The notes: a model not told the origin generated them from the sequence alone. Positions 27,005-37,148 are shown, numbered from the stretch's first letter. The stretch: 64,000 nucleotides of DNA from an uncultured Lachnospiraceae bacterium (GCA_910578345.1 CAJTRA010000009.1:68538-132537); one strand, 5' to 3'. Numbers and translations: made by a program.

Positions 27005-28141
27005 TTATGATATGCCTTTTCGATAATAGCAGCCGGCGGTCTGTCCGGCATGACCGGATGCGCAGAGCTGCAAGAGTTCATGACATAATTTAGGCACGCT
27101 GATATTCGTTTCATAGGCATTTCCATAAGCCTCTTGTAAAAGCGCCAGCGGTTTCGGCTGGAAATCCAGCAAACGCAGCACCTTCTCTGTCGTCTCTTCC
27201 ATTGTAAAGAGTGACTGCTGCTCACAGACATTCTTCTCTGTCAAAGCCGGAATCGTCATCTGCATTTCATCTAACAATTCCTGCGGCGTCATCACAAGTC
27301 CCGCCCCCTGCCGGATCAGCTTGTTACAGCCCACACTTAGCGCATCGGTGGTTCTTCCCGGAATTGCATACACTTCCCTGCCCTGTTCCAACGCCATGTC
27401 CACGGTAATTAACGTGCCGCTGCGCTCCTTGGCCTCAATCACCAGTACGCCGTCACACAGCCCGCTAATGATCCGGTTCCTCGGTGGAAAAAGCACTGCC
27501 CGCGGCTCGATGCCCGGCGGATATTCCGAACACACGCCCCCTTCTGCAAGCAGACTTTCGTACAGCGCTCTGTTCTCTGCCGGATAACAGATATCTACTC
27601 CACATCCAAATACCCCCAGAGAATACCCGCCTGCATCGATGGCCGCCTGCTGGCTGATCCCGTCGATCCCTCTGGCCATTCCGCTGATAATCTGTACCCC
27701 CGCCTGTGCCAGCACAGCGCCAAACTCTCCCGCCATTTTCTTGCCATACTCAGAACAGTTCCTCGCTCCGATCATGGCGACGGATCTCTTCCCAGCATCT
27801 GGCAGCCTTCCCACATAATACAGGGCATACGGCGCATCACTGACAACGGACAACCTTTGCGGATACGACGCATCCCGGATTGTGACAAACAGGATGCCTC
27901 TTTCTGTCATCCTTTCATATTCTCCCAGCACATCGTAATGTGCAGCGAAAGCCTGGATTTTTTGTGCTTTACGTCTATATCTTATATGCAGTTGTTCTTC
28001 CAATATTCCCCTTTTTGCCATATCATAAACAACCTGCGCCTCTCCTGTCTGCTCTAAATCTGTCAAAAAAGCTCTGCTGCCCATGCCCGCCGCCTGATAC
28101 AGCCAGTGCTGATAGGCTCTTTCCGTTTCCTGCTGCGTCAT
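27005..28141 (-). CDS. dprA: DprA, DNA-processing protein
   Basis: DprA loads RecA on incoming single-stranded DNA during transformation. The 378-residue product has the Rossmann-like core with VAMIGARNCSEYGKKMA, SGMARGIDGISQQAA and ERSGTLITVDMALEQGREVY, plus the C-terminal winged-helix-like segment (LDFQPKPLALLQEA). It is grouped with comM and topA. The organism's competence cannot be judged from this gene alone. Confidence 0.95.
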   Translation of the reverse strand: MTQQETERAYQHWLYQAAGMGSRAFLTDLEQTGEAQVVYDMAKRGILEEQLHIRYRRKAQKIQAFAAHYDVLGEYERMTERGILFVTIRDASYPQRLSVVSDAPYALYYVGRLPDAGKRSVAMIGARNCSEYGKKMAGEFGAVLAQAGVQIISGMARGIDGISQQAAIDAGGYSLGVFGCGVDICYPAENRALYESLLAEGGVCSEYPPGIEPRAVLFPPRNRIISGLCDGVLVIEAKERSGTLITVDMALEQGREVYAIPGRTTDALSVGCNKLIRQGAGLVMTPQELLDEMQMTIPALTEKNVCEQQSLFTMEETTEKVLRLLDFQPKPLALLQEAYGNAYETNISVPKLCHELLQLCASGHAGQTAGCYYRKGIS

Positions 28142-28217
28142 TTATTCTGCTCCTTCTCTCTCCTTGCTGCAATCTGATATCCAACAGCCTGTCTCCAGGA
28201 TCTGTGCATATCTTATG

Positions 28218-29762
28218 TCATATCCGGTCTGCCTGCCGGTAACAGATCGCCTCCGCCAGATGCTCTTCCCGAATCTGTCTGCATCCTGCCAGATCTGCGA
28301 TCGTGCGCGCTACCTTCAGAATTCTGTGATATCCCCTGGCAGACAATTGCATACAGGAAAACATCTGTTCCATATAGCGCTTCTCCTTCACTCCAAGCCC
28401 GCAGTACTTCTCCACCTGCGCCGCTCCCATGTCTGCATTAAAATGCAGTCCGGTCCCAAGAAACCGCTCTGCCTGTATCTTTCTCGCCTCCATAACCCGC
28501 TCTCTGATCTGGGCGCTGCTCTCTCCCGGCGCGCCGCCAGACAGATCCTTAAACCGGAGAGGCGCCGCCTCCACACAGATGTCAATCCGGTCCAAGATGG
28601 GGCCCGATATCCTGGCCAGATATCGCTTCACCTCATAGGGAGAGCAGCGGCATCTGGCCATATCAGGATAATAACCGCAAGGGCATGGATTCATCGCGCC
28701 CACCAGCATAAAATCTGCCGGAAAGCGGTAAACCCCGCTGCTCCTGGCAATCTGCACTTCCTTGTCCTCCAGGGGCTGGCGCAGAATCTCTAACGTCTGT
28801 CTTTTAAATTCCGGCAGCTCGTCCAGGAAAAGAATGCCGCGATGGCTTAAGCTGACAATCCCAGGGGCCGGCACCCTGCCGCCGCCCGCAAGCGCCTGCT
28901 GCGTGATCGTATGATGAGGATTCAGAAAGGGCCGCTTCGTAATCAGCACTTCTTTCGGAGGATGCAGCAGTCCCGATACACTGTAGATGGTTGACACTTC
29001 CAGACTCTCCTGTAAGGATAAGGGCGGCAGGATGGAGGGAATCCGTCTGGCCAGCATTGTCTTGCCCGATCCCGGCGGCCCGATCATCAGCAGATGATGA
29101 AAACCCGCTGCCGCAACCTCTGCCGCCCGCTTCACGGCTGCCTGCCCATTGATATCCGCAAAATCAAGCGCCTTCTCGCCCTCTGTACTTTCCCACAAAG
29201 ACATGACATCGATCTGCTCCGGTTCGATCAACCCGCTGCCGCCGCTCTCTATCGCCTGCAGATAAGCCACCGTTTCTGTGATGTCTGACACGCCGATCAC
29301 TTCGATTCCCTCCACCACAGCCCCCTCCATCGCATTATCCTGCGGAACGATGCATCTTCGCATTCCCCGTTCCTTCGCCTGGGCGACGATGGGCAGAACG
29401 CCTTTCACCGGTTTGATTTCCCCGTTCAGTCCCAGTTCCCCCAGCAGAACGGTTCCGGCCGTACATGGACCGGTAAGCTGCCCCAGACATGTTAGAATGC
29501 CAATCGCCACAGGAAGGTCAAACACGGTGCCCTCCTTGCGCACATCCGCCGGAGACAGATTCACATTGATGCACATAGGCGGCAGACTGATCCCTGTATT
29601 CTTCAGGGCGACGCGTACCCGCTCCCTTGCCTCCCGCACTTCTGAACTGAGAAGCCCCACCATCTGAAAACAGGGCAGTCCCCTGGACAGATCGACTTCC
29701 ACTTGTACCAGATAACTGCTGATACCACAGACCGTTCCCGATGTGATCGTACTAAACAACAA
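28218..29762 (-). CDS. comM: ComM/YifB-family AAA+ ATPase (Mg-chelatase-like)
   Basis: A 514-residue ComM homologue. It has an N-terminal Lon-protease-like domain (MCINVNLSPADVRKEGTVFD), Walker A GPPGSGKT (about residue 221), Walker B GILFLDELPEF, the sensor stretch GAMNPCPCGYYPD and a C-terminal lid. In Haemophilus and Vibrio, ComM is a helicase that aids branch migration in transformation. Here it lies beside dprA. The start is a TTG; GGAGG is 4 nt before the TTG at 29762 and 7 nt before a second TTG at 29759, so either may be used. Confidence 0.94.
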   Translation of the reverse strand: MLFSTITSGTVCGISSYLVQVEVDLSRGLPCFQMVGLLSSEVREARERVRVALKNTGISLPPMCINVNLSPADVRKEGTVFDLPVAIGILTCLGQLTGPCTAGTVLLGELGLNGEIKPVKGVLPIVAQAKERGMRRCIVPQDNAMEGAVVEGIEVIGVSDITETVAYLQAIESGGSGLIEPEQIDVMSLWESTEGEKALDFADINGQAAVKRAAEVAAAGFHHLLMIGPPGSGKTMLARRIPSILPPLSLQESLEVSTIYSVSGLLHPPKEVLITKRPFLNPHHTITQQALAGGGRVPAPGIVSLSHRGILFLDELPEFKRQTLEILRQPLEDKEVQIARSSGVYRFPADFMLVGAMNPCPCGYYPDMARCRCSPYEVKRYLARISGPILDRIDICVEAAPLRFKDLSGGAPGESSAQIRERVMEARKIQAERFLGTGLHFNADMGAAQVEKYCGLGVKEKRYMEQMFSCMQLSARGYHRILKVARTIADLAGCRQIREEHLAEAICYRQADRI

Positions 29763-30207
29763 TCGTCCTCCTTACGCAAATTTCTTCCTGGATCATGATG
29801 GCGAACTGCCAATGCGACCTCTGCCCCTCCTTCTTCGCCTGCTGTCTCCCGAACAGATCGGTTCCGGCAACAGCCCGCTCTTCGCGGACAGAGAATGAAT
29901 CTGTAATGTTAGAATCTTTGTCGTACAATGTACTTCTCTCTTTATAGCACAAAAAAAGACAGGATACAATCTCTGCCTGTCTATCTGTGATAGAACTTTT
30001 CGCTTTCTGCCTGACGGTATACGTCTCCTCCTCTACGAGATATAGAAAATTTCTGCAAAAACCCATGAAAAAACACAATATCTTGTATTGTGCACCTTTC
30101 CCATTCCCTGTCGATCCGGACCGGGAACACATTCCGGAAGAACCTCTGTTCAAGTTCCCACGCTCAACGAGGTTCTTTCGAATTTCATGTCCACCGCTCT
30201 TTCCTGC
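29763..30207. other. Gene-free spacer between comM and sigK
   Basis: About 445 bp without a convincing gene. A frame at 29752-30153 (minus) has no family features. It holds a sigK terminator (29950-29983) and a longer stem-loop at 30138-30177 with 9-bp arms (AAGAACCTC / GAGGTTCTT) and an imperfect inner stem but no U-tract. Confidence 0.65.
29950..29983 (-). terminator. Terminator downstream of sigK
   Basis: The stem AGACAGG / CCTGTCT with a 12-nt loop is followed by seven U on the minus strand. It lies about 225 bp after the sigK stop codon and would end the lepA-hemW-sigK transcript. Confidence 0.7.
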
Positions 30208-30843
30208 CTACAGCATCTCATATGCCTCGCGCAGTTTTTCCAACGCCCTCTTCTCGATCCGTGACACATAACTGCGGGAAATCCCCAGTTTGCGCCCGAT
30301 CTCCCGCTGTGTGACTTCGTACTCGCTTGTCAGTCCGTACCGCAGTGTAATGATCTCCCGCTCTCTCTCATTCAATCTTTCATGGATCAACCCGGAAAGA
30401 CGGCTCAATTTGTTCTCCGCCTCCATCCTGTCAACCACATCGACCTGCTCCTGCTCGATAATGTCCAGCAGATTAATCTCATTTCCCTCCCTGTCGGTCC
30501 CAATCGGTTCGTAGAGAGAGACTTCTCTGGATGTTTTCTTTCTGGCGCGCAGAAACATCAGCAACTCATTGTCGATGCAGCGGGAAGCGTAAGTGCTCAG
30601 TTTCCCTTTCCCCGCATCAAACGAGTCGATCGCCTTAATCAGACCGATCGTACCGATCGATATCATATCTTCTGTCTCTTCGTCCACGTTCTGATACTTC
30701 TTGGCTATGTGGGCAACCAGGCGAAGATTATGTTCGATCAGAGTTTCCTTGGCCCACGCACGTTCCGCTTCACTGCCCGTCTCCATCATATTTAAGTATA
30801 CGGCCTCTTCCTTCGCAGTTAATGGTTGCTTAAATGTTTTCAA
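30208..30843 (-). CDS. sigK: SigK, mother-cell sporulation sigma factor
   Basis: RNA polymerase sigma factor for late mother-cell sporulation genes. The 211-residue product has region 2 (NLRLVAHIAKKY, DMISIGTIGLIKAIDSFDAG, YASRCIDNELLMFLR) and region 4 (YEVTQREIGRKLGISRSYVSRIEKRAL). The best match from memory is SigK rather than SigE. It begins with TTG at 30843 only about six residues before the conserved PLTAKEE, with an in-frame stop just upstream, so the roughly 20-residue pro-sequence of B. subtilis pro-SigK is absent. The gene is uninterrupted (no skin-type element). Confidence 0.9.
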   Translation of the reverse strand: MKTFKQPLTAKEEAVYLNMMETGSEAERAWAKETLIEHNLRLVAHIAKKYQNVDEETEDMISIGTIGLIKAIDSFDAGKGKLSTYASRCIDNELLMFLRARKKTSREVSLYEPIGTDREGNEINLLDIIEQEQVDVVDRMEAENKLSRLSGLIHERLNEREREIITLRYGLTSEYEVTQREIGRKLGISRSYVSRIEKRALEKLREAYEML

Positions 30844-30915
30844 AAGAAGCCCCCAAAGTCCATTTACTCTATTCTATGAACCGGCGGCATCTTAAGTGCC
30901 TTTCCACCTGAAAAT

Positions 30916-32163
30916 CTAAAAGAGAAACTCTGCCATCACATAATTGCTCACATCGATCCCCCTTGCCGTCAGCCGTATGGCATCCTGCTCACACACGAGA
31001 AGTTTCTGTGCGTACAGCTTCTCTAATACGGCGCCGTACACCTCCTCAACCGACTGCCCGTACAGCCTGCAAAACGTCTCCTTGCTCACCCCGCGCATCA
31101 TGCGCAGGCCGAGAAACATAAATTCTTCCATCTGTTCTTTCCTTGTCAGGATCTGTACCGGCTGCATGGAAGAACGCATTCCCGTCCTCTCTTCCTCCAT
31201 GACATAAGCCTCGTATGCATCAAACTGCGCGGGCGCGCTCCACCGCGTATTTTCCACCATGGACGCGGCGCCCAGGCCGAATCCCACATAGTCGCCCCGC
31301 TGCCAGTACACCTTATTGTGCCGACACTCATAGCCCTCCCTGGCATAATTGGAGATCTCATATCTGTGATAGCCGCAGGAAGCAAGCTTCCGGCCTGTCA
31401 ACAGATACATTTCCCGTTCTTCCTCCTCTGTGGGAAACTGATAGTCCCCCGATCTCTCATAAAGGGGCGTTCCTTCCTCCAGAATCAGACTGTATGCGGA
31501 AATGTGCTCCGGCGCAAGCGCCGTGACTCTGTGCAGTGTCTCTGCGTAGGATGCCTCGCTCTGTCCCGGCAGCGCCGCCATCAGGTCTATGTTGATGTTG
31601 CGAAAGCCTGCTTCCCGTGCAAGCCTGTAAGTCTCTAAGAATGTCCTGTAGTCATGGATCCTTCCGATCCGCTTCAGTTCCTCATCATCCGTTGACTGCA
31701 GGCCGATGCTGATACGATTAATACCAGCCGTTATGTATCCCCGAAGCTTCTGCGCTGTCACAGTTCCCGGATTGGTCTCGATCGTCACTTCCGCATCCGG
31801 CATCACAGTATAGTGCCGGCGCAGAACATCCATCAGTTGCTGCACCATCTCTGTTTCAAGCAGCGACGGCGTCCCGCCGCCCCAGAAGACAGAGATCACC
31901 CTGTGATCCCTGTAGTTTTCTGCCTCGTCTATAACCTGTCTTTTTAGGAGGTTTACATAACTTTTCACACGCTCTGTGTCTTCTATACTGCCGCACCCGC
32001 GCGGTCGTATCCCTGTCCCAGACAGATGATCCCCCGGCCATCCACCGCAAGATCCTGTCTGTTCTTCCTTCTGGAAGCCCGGCACGGCAAAGGACAGGAA
32101 ATCACAGTAGAGACATTTCCTGACACAAAACGGAATGTGAAGATAAATGCTCAAGTCTCTCAT
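30916..32163 (-). CDS. hemW: HemW, radical SAM heme chaperone-like protein
   Basis: Radical SAM protein of the HemW/HemN-like family, thought to deliver heme. The cluster motif CVRKCLYC (Cys13, Cys17, Cys20) follows IYLHIPF directly. Other markers are VFWGGGTPSLL and SIGLQSTDDEELKRIGRIHD. The ATG at 32163 was chosen because AGGAG lies 6 nt upstream and the product begins MRDLSIYLHIPF as in homologues. An upstream ATG at 32211 would overlap lepA. Length is 415 residues. Confidence 0.93.
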   Translation of the reverse strand: MRDLSIYLHIPFCVRKCLYCDFLSFAVPGFQKEEQTGSCGGWPGDHLSGTGIRPRGCGSIEDTERVKSYVNLLKRQVIDEAENYRDHRVISVFWGGGTPSLLETEMVQQLMDVLRRHYTVMPDAEVTIETNPGTVTAQKLRGYITAGINRISIGLQSTDDEELKRIGRIHDYRTFLETYRLAREAGFRNINIDLMAALPGQSEASYAETLHRVTALAPEHISAYSLILEEGTPLYERSGDYQFPTEEEEREMYLLTGRKLASCGYHRYEISNYAREGYECRHNKVYWQRGDYVGFGLGAASMVENTRWSAPAQFDAYEAYVMEEERTGMRSSMQPVQILTRKEQMEEFMFLGLRMMRGVSKETFCRLYGQSVEEVYGAVLEKLYAQKLLVCEQDAIRLTARGIDVSNYVMAEFLF

Positions 32164-32200
32164 CTGCTGCTCCTGTCCATCGCATGACTGCTCTGTATTT

Positions 32201-34015
32201 CTAATCATCATCCAGCTTCAATACACTCATAAAGGCGCTCTGCGGAATCTCCACATTGCCCACCTGGCGCATACGCTTCTTGCCTTCCTTCTGCTTCTCT
32301 AACAGCTTCTTCTTCCGGGTGATATCGCCGCCATAGCACTTGGCCAGTACATCCTTGCGCATGGCCTTCACCGTCTCTCTCGCGATGATCTTACCGCCCA
32401 CTGCCGCCTGGATCGGAATCTCAAACAGGTGTCTCGGAATCTCATCCTTGAGCTTCTCACACATCTTCCGGCCGCGCTCATAGGCGCTGTCCGCATGCAC
32501 GATAAAGGACAACGCATCCACCTCATCGTGATTGATGAGAATATCCAGTTTCACCAGCTTCGACTCCTCATACCCTTTTAACTCGTAGTCAAAAGAAGCA
32601 TACCCCCTGGAGCGGGACTTGAGAGCGTCAAAGAAATCATAAATGATCTCATTCAGCGGCAGATCATAGCGCAGCAGCGCCCTGGTCGCCTCCATATATT
32701 CCGTGCTGATATAACGTCCTCTTCTCTCCTGGCAAAGCTGCATGATGGGCCCAATAAACTCTGTCGTCACCATGATCTCCGCGCTGACTACCGGTTCCTC
32801 CATATAGTCAATCTGCGCCGGATCCGGCAGATTGGATGGGTTGGTCAACTCAATCATCGTGCCGTCTGTCTTATATACTCGATAAATAACACCTGGTGCG
32901 GTAGTGACAAGATCCAGATTATACTCCCGTTCCAGCCGCTCCTGTATGATCTCCAGATGCAAAAGCCCCAAAAATCCACAACGGAAACCAAAGCCTAAGG
33001 CAATTGAAGTCTCCGGCTCATAATGAAGGGAGGCGTCGTTTAACTTAAGCTTCTCCAGCGCATCCCGTAAGTCCGGATACTTCGCGCCGTCTGCAGGATA
33101 CATACCGCAATACACCATGGAATTCACCTTCTTATAGCCTGGAAGCGGCTCTGCACAGGGGCGGTCCACATCCGTCACGGTATCGCCCACTGCGGTATCC
33201 TTCACGTTCTTGATGGAAGCCGTCAGATACCCCACCATGCCTGCCGAAAGCTCTTCACATGGAATAAACTGTCCTGCCCCGAAGTACCCGACTTCCACGA
33301 CCTCCGCGGTAGCGCCTGTGGCCATCATCTTGATCGAGGTCCCCTTCGCCACTCTGCCTTCCATGATCCGGCAGAACACGATCACTCCCTTATATGGATC
33401 ATATACGGAATCGAAAATAAGCGCCTGCAAAGGGTTGTCCGGACTGCCGCCGGGCGCAGGAATCTTCTCCACCACCGCTTCCAGCACTTCCTCGATACCG
33501 ATCCCGTTCTTCGCGGAGATCAGCGGCGCATCCTGCGCCTCAATCCCGATTACATCCTCGATCTCATTCCTGACCCGGTCTGGATCCGCACTGGGCAGAT
33601 CGATCTTGTTGATCACCGGAAAGACATCCAGGTCATGATCTAAAGCCAGATAGACATTGGCCAGCGTCTGCGCCTCGATTCCCTGGGCCGCGTCCACTAC
33701 CAGAATCGCACCGTCACAGGCTGCCAGGCTGCGGCTCACCTCGTAGTTGAAATCCACATGGCCGGGCGTATCGATCAGGTTGAAGATATATTCCTTCCCA
33801 TCTCTGGCATTGTAAATGATCCGGACCGCCTGTGCCTTGATCGTGATCCCTCTCTCCCGTTCCAGATCCATATTGTCCAATACCTGCGCCTGCATCTCTC
33901 TGCTGGTCAATAAACCTGTCTTCTCTATAATCCTGTCTGCCAACGTCGATTTCCCATGATCGATGTGGGCTACAATACAAAAATTTCTAATCTTACTCTG
34001 GTCTATGGCTGCCAT
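32201..34015 (-). CDS. lepA: LepA/EF4, ribosome-associated elongation GTPase
   Basis: EF4 acts on stalled or mistranslocated ribosomes. The product of 604 residues has the G1 motif AHIDHGKSTLADRI, switch II DTPGHVDF and NKIDLPSA, then the LepA-specific C-terminal domain (LAKCYGGDITRKKKLLEKQK). The ATG at 34015, closely preceded by AGGAGG, gives MAAIDQSKIRNFCIVAH. The longer upstream frame has no matching sequence. It precedes hemW, a frequent pairing in Firmicutes. Confidence 0.97.
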   Translation of the reverse strand: MAAIDQSKIRNFCIVAHIDHGKSTLADRIIEKTGLLTSREMQAQVLDNMDLERERGITIKAQAVRIIYNARDGKEYIFNLIDTPGHVDFNYEVSRSLAACDGAILVVDAAQGIEAQTLANVYLALDHDLDVFPVINKIDLPSADPDRVRNEIEDVIGIEAQDAPLISAKNGIGIEEVLEAVVEKIPAPGGSPDNPLQALIFDSVYDPYKGVIVFCRIMEGRVAKGTSIKMMATGATAEVVEVGYFGAGQFIPCEELSAGMVGYLTASIKNVKDTAVGDTVTDVDRPCAEPLPGYKKVNSMVYCGMYPADGAKYPDLRDALEKLKLNDASLHYEPETSIALGFGFRCGFLGLLHLEIIQERLEREYNLDLVTTAPGVIYRVYKTDGTMIELTNPSNLPDPAQIDYMEEPVVSAEIMVTTEFIGPIMQLCQERRGRYISTEYMEATRALLRYDLPLNEIIYDFFDALKSRSRGYASFDYELKGYEESKLVKLDILINHDEVDALSFIVHADSAYERGRKMCEKLKDEIPRHLFEIPIQAAVGGKIIARETVKAMRKDVLAKCYGGDITRKKKLLEKQKEGKKRMRQVGNVEIPQSAFMSVLKLDDD

Positions 34016-34190
34016 ACTCTCCTCCTGATGCACCTTCATGCTTTCCCTTCTGTAAAAGATGCACGCTGTAAGTTTACCATAAAAGTGCAAAACGGTAAAG
34101 CAGTGCAGCATATTCTCTTATCGTTTCGGCAACAGCTTATCTTTCGGCTTCTCTGTTACGGACTTCATCTTCGAATGCCTGGACCGTAAC

Positions 34191-35489
34191 TCATTCCGGC
34201 TCTTCTCCGCTAAGGACCAGGTGTAAGACATGCGCCAGCGGCTCACAGGCATTCTTCATCTCTTCCACCGTATTATTCTGCGCTCCCAGCTCGATCAACA
34301 GCGTCTTCGGGCAAAGGTGCATGTTATAACGGTAGGCTTTCAGATAGATCCTTCTGGCCAGTCCCGGATAATATTCGTTGCAGACTGCCTGCATCTGAAA
34401 GGAAAAAGCAAGATTGTCAGACAAATACGGATTTTCCAGATACTCGATCTCCCCTTTGGATGTACGACTCAGTCCATTGAAGAACATGATCTGGGCCGTC
34501 GGTCTTCCCTGCAGATCCATGACCAGTCTGCGCTCCTCCGGCATCGCATCCCTGTGCAGATCGATCACCACCTCTATACTGGGATAATCCTTTAAAAGCT
34601 GCTCAATAACCGGCAGTGAATTGCCATACGCATAGTCTCTGGATTCCTTGTCAAAGCTCTCTGTGTTATGCATAACGTGATAACCATACCGCTCTTCCAG
34701 GATCTCTGTAAGATAGTCGCCTACCCCTACAATGCTGGTGGAGGCATCGCCTGGCACGGAATCTGCAAACGCTTCCTGGGAATGCGTATGATAGATCAGA
34801 ATCTGCGGCTCCTGCGCGCTCCCTTTGATACGCATGTCCTTAGCCAGCAAATCTTCTGCCTTAAGGAGCCCTTCCCCGGCTCTCGTTGTGCTGTCCACAG
34901 CATAGAATGCTTTGACCAGGTCCTCATATTCCTGCAGCTCTTCCCACCGGTATTGGTAACTCTTATTCTCTACCGGAACAAATCCTTCCGGCGTATGATC
35001 GGAAACCTGCTCTTCTGCCGGCTCTTCCTGCGCATTCTGGTTCTCAAGGTACATCCCATTCTCCGCCAGCATCGCATCGGCCAGCCCCTGTTCCAAATGC
35101 ATTGCATTCTCATCATATTCCAGATCGTCCTGCGCGATCGCCTTGTTATCCTCATCGCTGCCCTCCAGCATCATCAATCTGGCATAATCGCTCTCCGCCG
35201 CAGTCCCCTCTTCGTCTCCCAGCTCCATCTTGTACAAAAAAACAGGGTATTGCGCAAGCAGCCATCGATTCCTGATGTCGCCTGCGATCTGCCCCTCTGT
35301 TCCACGATTCATTCTATGTAAACCGGGGAGATATGGCTCCATTATCACTCCCTGCAGCCACCCCGGAAACGATTTCTCTCCACCTTCCTTTTTCCGTACC
35401 GAACCCATGATCTCCACAAAGAGGAAGAAAGCAGATGCTGTCACAAGCACTATCATAATCAGTCGCAATATAATTTTTCTCTTATTCAT
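34191..35489 (-). CDS. spoIIP: SpoIIP, sporulation peptidoglycan amidase/endopeptidase
   Basis: SpoIIP degrades septal peptidoglycan with SpoIID during engulfment. The 432-residue protein has an N-terminal membrane anchor (about 8-27), an acidic linker, and the amidase domain with likely metal-binding motifs ILIYHTHSQEAF and VVIDLHRDA. It lies 76 bp after gpr, the standard gpr-spoIIP arrangement in endospore formers. Confidence 0.95.
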   Translation of the reverse strand: MNKRKIILRLIMIVLVTASAFFLFVEIMGSVRKKEGGEKSFPGWLQGVIMEPYLPGLHRMNRGTEGQIAGDIRNRWLLAQYPVFLYKMELGDEEGTAAESDYARLMMLEGSDEDNKAIAQDDLEYDENAMHLEQGLADAMLAENGMYLENQNAQEEPAEEQVSDHTPEGFVPVENKSYQYRWEELQEYEDLVKAFYAVDSTTRAGEGLLKAEDLLAKDMRIKGSAQEPQILIYHTHSQEAFADSVPGDASTSIVGVGDYLTEILEERYGYHVMHNTESFDKESRDYAYGNSLPVIEQLLKDYPSIEVVIDLHRDAMPEERRLVMDLQGRPTAQIMFFNGLSRTSKGEIEYLENPYLSDNLAFSFQMQAVCNEYYPGLARRIYLKAYRYNMHLCPKTLLIELGAQNNTVEEMKNACEPLAHVLHLVLSGEEPE

Positions 35490-35565
35490 ACTAGAACATT
35501 ATATGCGCCCCGCAGTCTGCTTCATGCCATTCCGGTAAAAGGAAGTTCCGGACGTCCTGCACAAT

Positions 35566-36438
35566 TCATGAAATACTGCTCAGCGCTTTATTGATCCCAT
35601 CGCAGAGAATATGACTGATCTGTTGGATCTGTTGATCCACATCCTTGGTCGTCACATACATATTATTTAACTCCTTCAGCGCCACCGGACGTTCGCCCAT
35701 GGCATCCCCCACGATCGTCGCCGCATCTACCACCGTCGGCACCCCTAACGCCAGGACCGGCACGTTAAGACTTTCCTGTGTGATGGCATTGCGGTGGTTT
35801 CCCACGCCGGAACCCGGATGGATGCCTGTGTTTGTGATCTGTATCGTGCGGTTTAAACGCTTCGTAGAGCGCGCTGCCAGGGCATCGATCACAATCACAA
35901 GATCTGGTTTTGTCTCTCCTATGACGCCTCGTATGATCTCGGCAGACTCCATCCCTGTCTTGGCCATGACCCCTGGAACAAGACTGCTGATCTGATGCAT
36001 TTTGGAACAGTTGTAAGCTACCTTACCATATTCCCGCACAATATGTCTGTTCACCAGCAGATTATCCACCACATTCGGCCCCAGAGAATCCGCCGTCACT
36101 TCCCTGTTTCCAAGACCGACTACAAGGATCGACTGTTCCCTGTCTGGATCCGGCAGTACATTGCGGATCTGCTCCGCAAGAATCTCCGAGATCTCCTGGT
36201 GGTAATCTTCCTCCGGTTCCGTCATCGTCGGCGCCTCCAGTGTAATGTAGATCCCCATCGGCTTACCCAGCATTTTAGCGCCGTTCTTCGTCTCTATGAC
36301 AACCTTTGTGATATGCACATCGCTTGCCTCATCATACTCTTCCTCTACTTTCACTCCGTGCAGTCCTTCTGCTTTTTCCTCGACACACTCTCTGGCTTCC
36401 AAGGCCAAGTCAGTCCTGACTGTTGACCAGCTATCCAT
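35566..36438 (-). CDS. gpr: GPR, germination protease
   Basis: Aspartic-type protease that degrades SASP proteins at germination; made in the forespore as an inactive precursor. The product, 290 residues, has the N-terminal VRTDLALEARE near the usual autoprocessing region, and the motifs VVGLGNREVTADSLGP and DLVIVIDALAARS. It is immediately upstream of spoIIP. GGAG precedes the ATG. Confidence 0.96.
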   Translation of the reverse strand: MDSWSTVRTDLALEARECVEEKAEGLHGVKVEEEYDEASDVHITKVVIETKNGAKMLGKPMGIYITLEAPTMTEPEEDYHQEISEILAEQIRNVLPDPDREQSILVVGLGNREVTADSLGPNVVDNLLVNRHIVREYGKVAYNCSKMHQISSLVPGVMAKTGMESAEIIRGVIGETKPDLVIVIDALAARSTKRLNRTIQITNTGIHPGSGVGNHRNAITQESLNVPVLALGVPTVVDAATIVGDAMGERPVALKELNNMYVTTKDVDQQIQQISHILCDGINKALSSIS

Positions 36439-36702
36439 ACCTGTCTCCTCACTTCCTGCATTTCATAGTATACAACATTAGAAATTCCGGAAAATTATAA
36501 TGTCGTTTACTATATCGCACATAACAGTTCTGATGTCTTCCCTGTTACCATCTTACTACTATTTATATGCGTATCTTTTTTATTTGCTTATCTCCCTGTT
36601 TCCTGTTACTGCATTCTGACACGGTCAGCGCAGTCAATGCGCAGACCTGATCTGAACTGTTACATTCTTTTGTATTTTTTGCAAAAATAAACAAAATATG
36701 TA

Positions 36703-36731
36703 TTGACACAGAGATTCTCATAAACTACAAT
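36703..36731 (+). promoter_or_regulatory. rpsT promoter
   Basis: TTGACA and TACAAT are separated by 17 bp on the plus strand, about 93 bp before the rpsT start codon. This is a strong sigma-A match in the 385-bp gap between gpr and rpsT, which is otherwise AT-rich without a gene. Confidence 0.8.
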
Positions 36732-36823
36732 AATATACGTGTGTTTCCATTAAAACGTCCGTGTCCGGCTTTAATGAGACACGTCCTAATAAAGCAGAGA
36801 ATATTTTAATCGGAGGTGCGATC

Positions 36824-37087
36824 ATGGCTAATATCAAATCTGCCAAGAAGAGAATCTTAGTGAACAAGACCAAGGCTGACAGAAACAAGTCTATCAAGTC
36901 CAGCGTCAAGACAGCGATCAAGAAGGTATATGCTGCTATCGATGCCAACGACAAGGAAGCAGCAAAAGCAGCGCTTCTTGCCGCTACATCCGCTCTTGAT
37001 AAGGCTGCCAGAAAGGGTGTCTATCACAAGAATACTTCTGCCAGAAAGGTGTCTCGTCTTACGCTTGCTGTGAATAAGATGGCATAA
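36824..37087 (+). CDS. rpsT: 30S ribosomal protein S20
   Basis: Small basic primary 16S rRNA-binding protein. The ATG at 36824 follows GGAGGTG and gives 87 residues starting MANIKSAKKRILVNKTKADR, which is typical. An in-frame ATG at 36761 would add unconserved residues. It is the first plus-strand gene of the window and has its own promoter and terminator. Confidence 0.98.
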   Translation: MANIKSAKKRILVNKTKADRNKSIKSSVKTAIKKVYAAIDANDKEAAKAALLAATSALDKAARKGVYHKNTSARKVSRLTLAVNKMA

Positions 37088-37111
37088 CCTGCAGGATTCT
37101 TTCATACAAAG

Positions 37112-37148
37112 ATAAAACACTTCCTACCGTCATGGGAAGTGTTTTTTA
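37112..37148 (+). terminator. rpsT terminator
   Basis: The stem AAAACACTTCC / GGAAGTGTTTT with a 9-nt loop is followed by a U-run. It lies 25 bp after the rpsT stop codon and also faces the end of the converging TPM-domain gene. Confidence 0.85.

Noticed and set aside
29752..30153. Open frame of 133 codons on the minus strand between comM and sigK
   Set aside because: No ribosome site, no family features, and it runs through a terminator hairpin and into comM in another frame.
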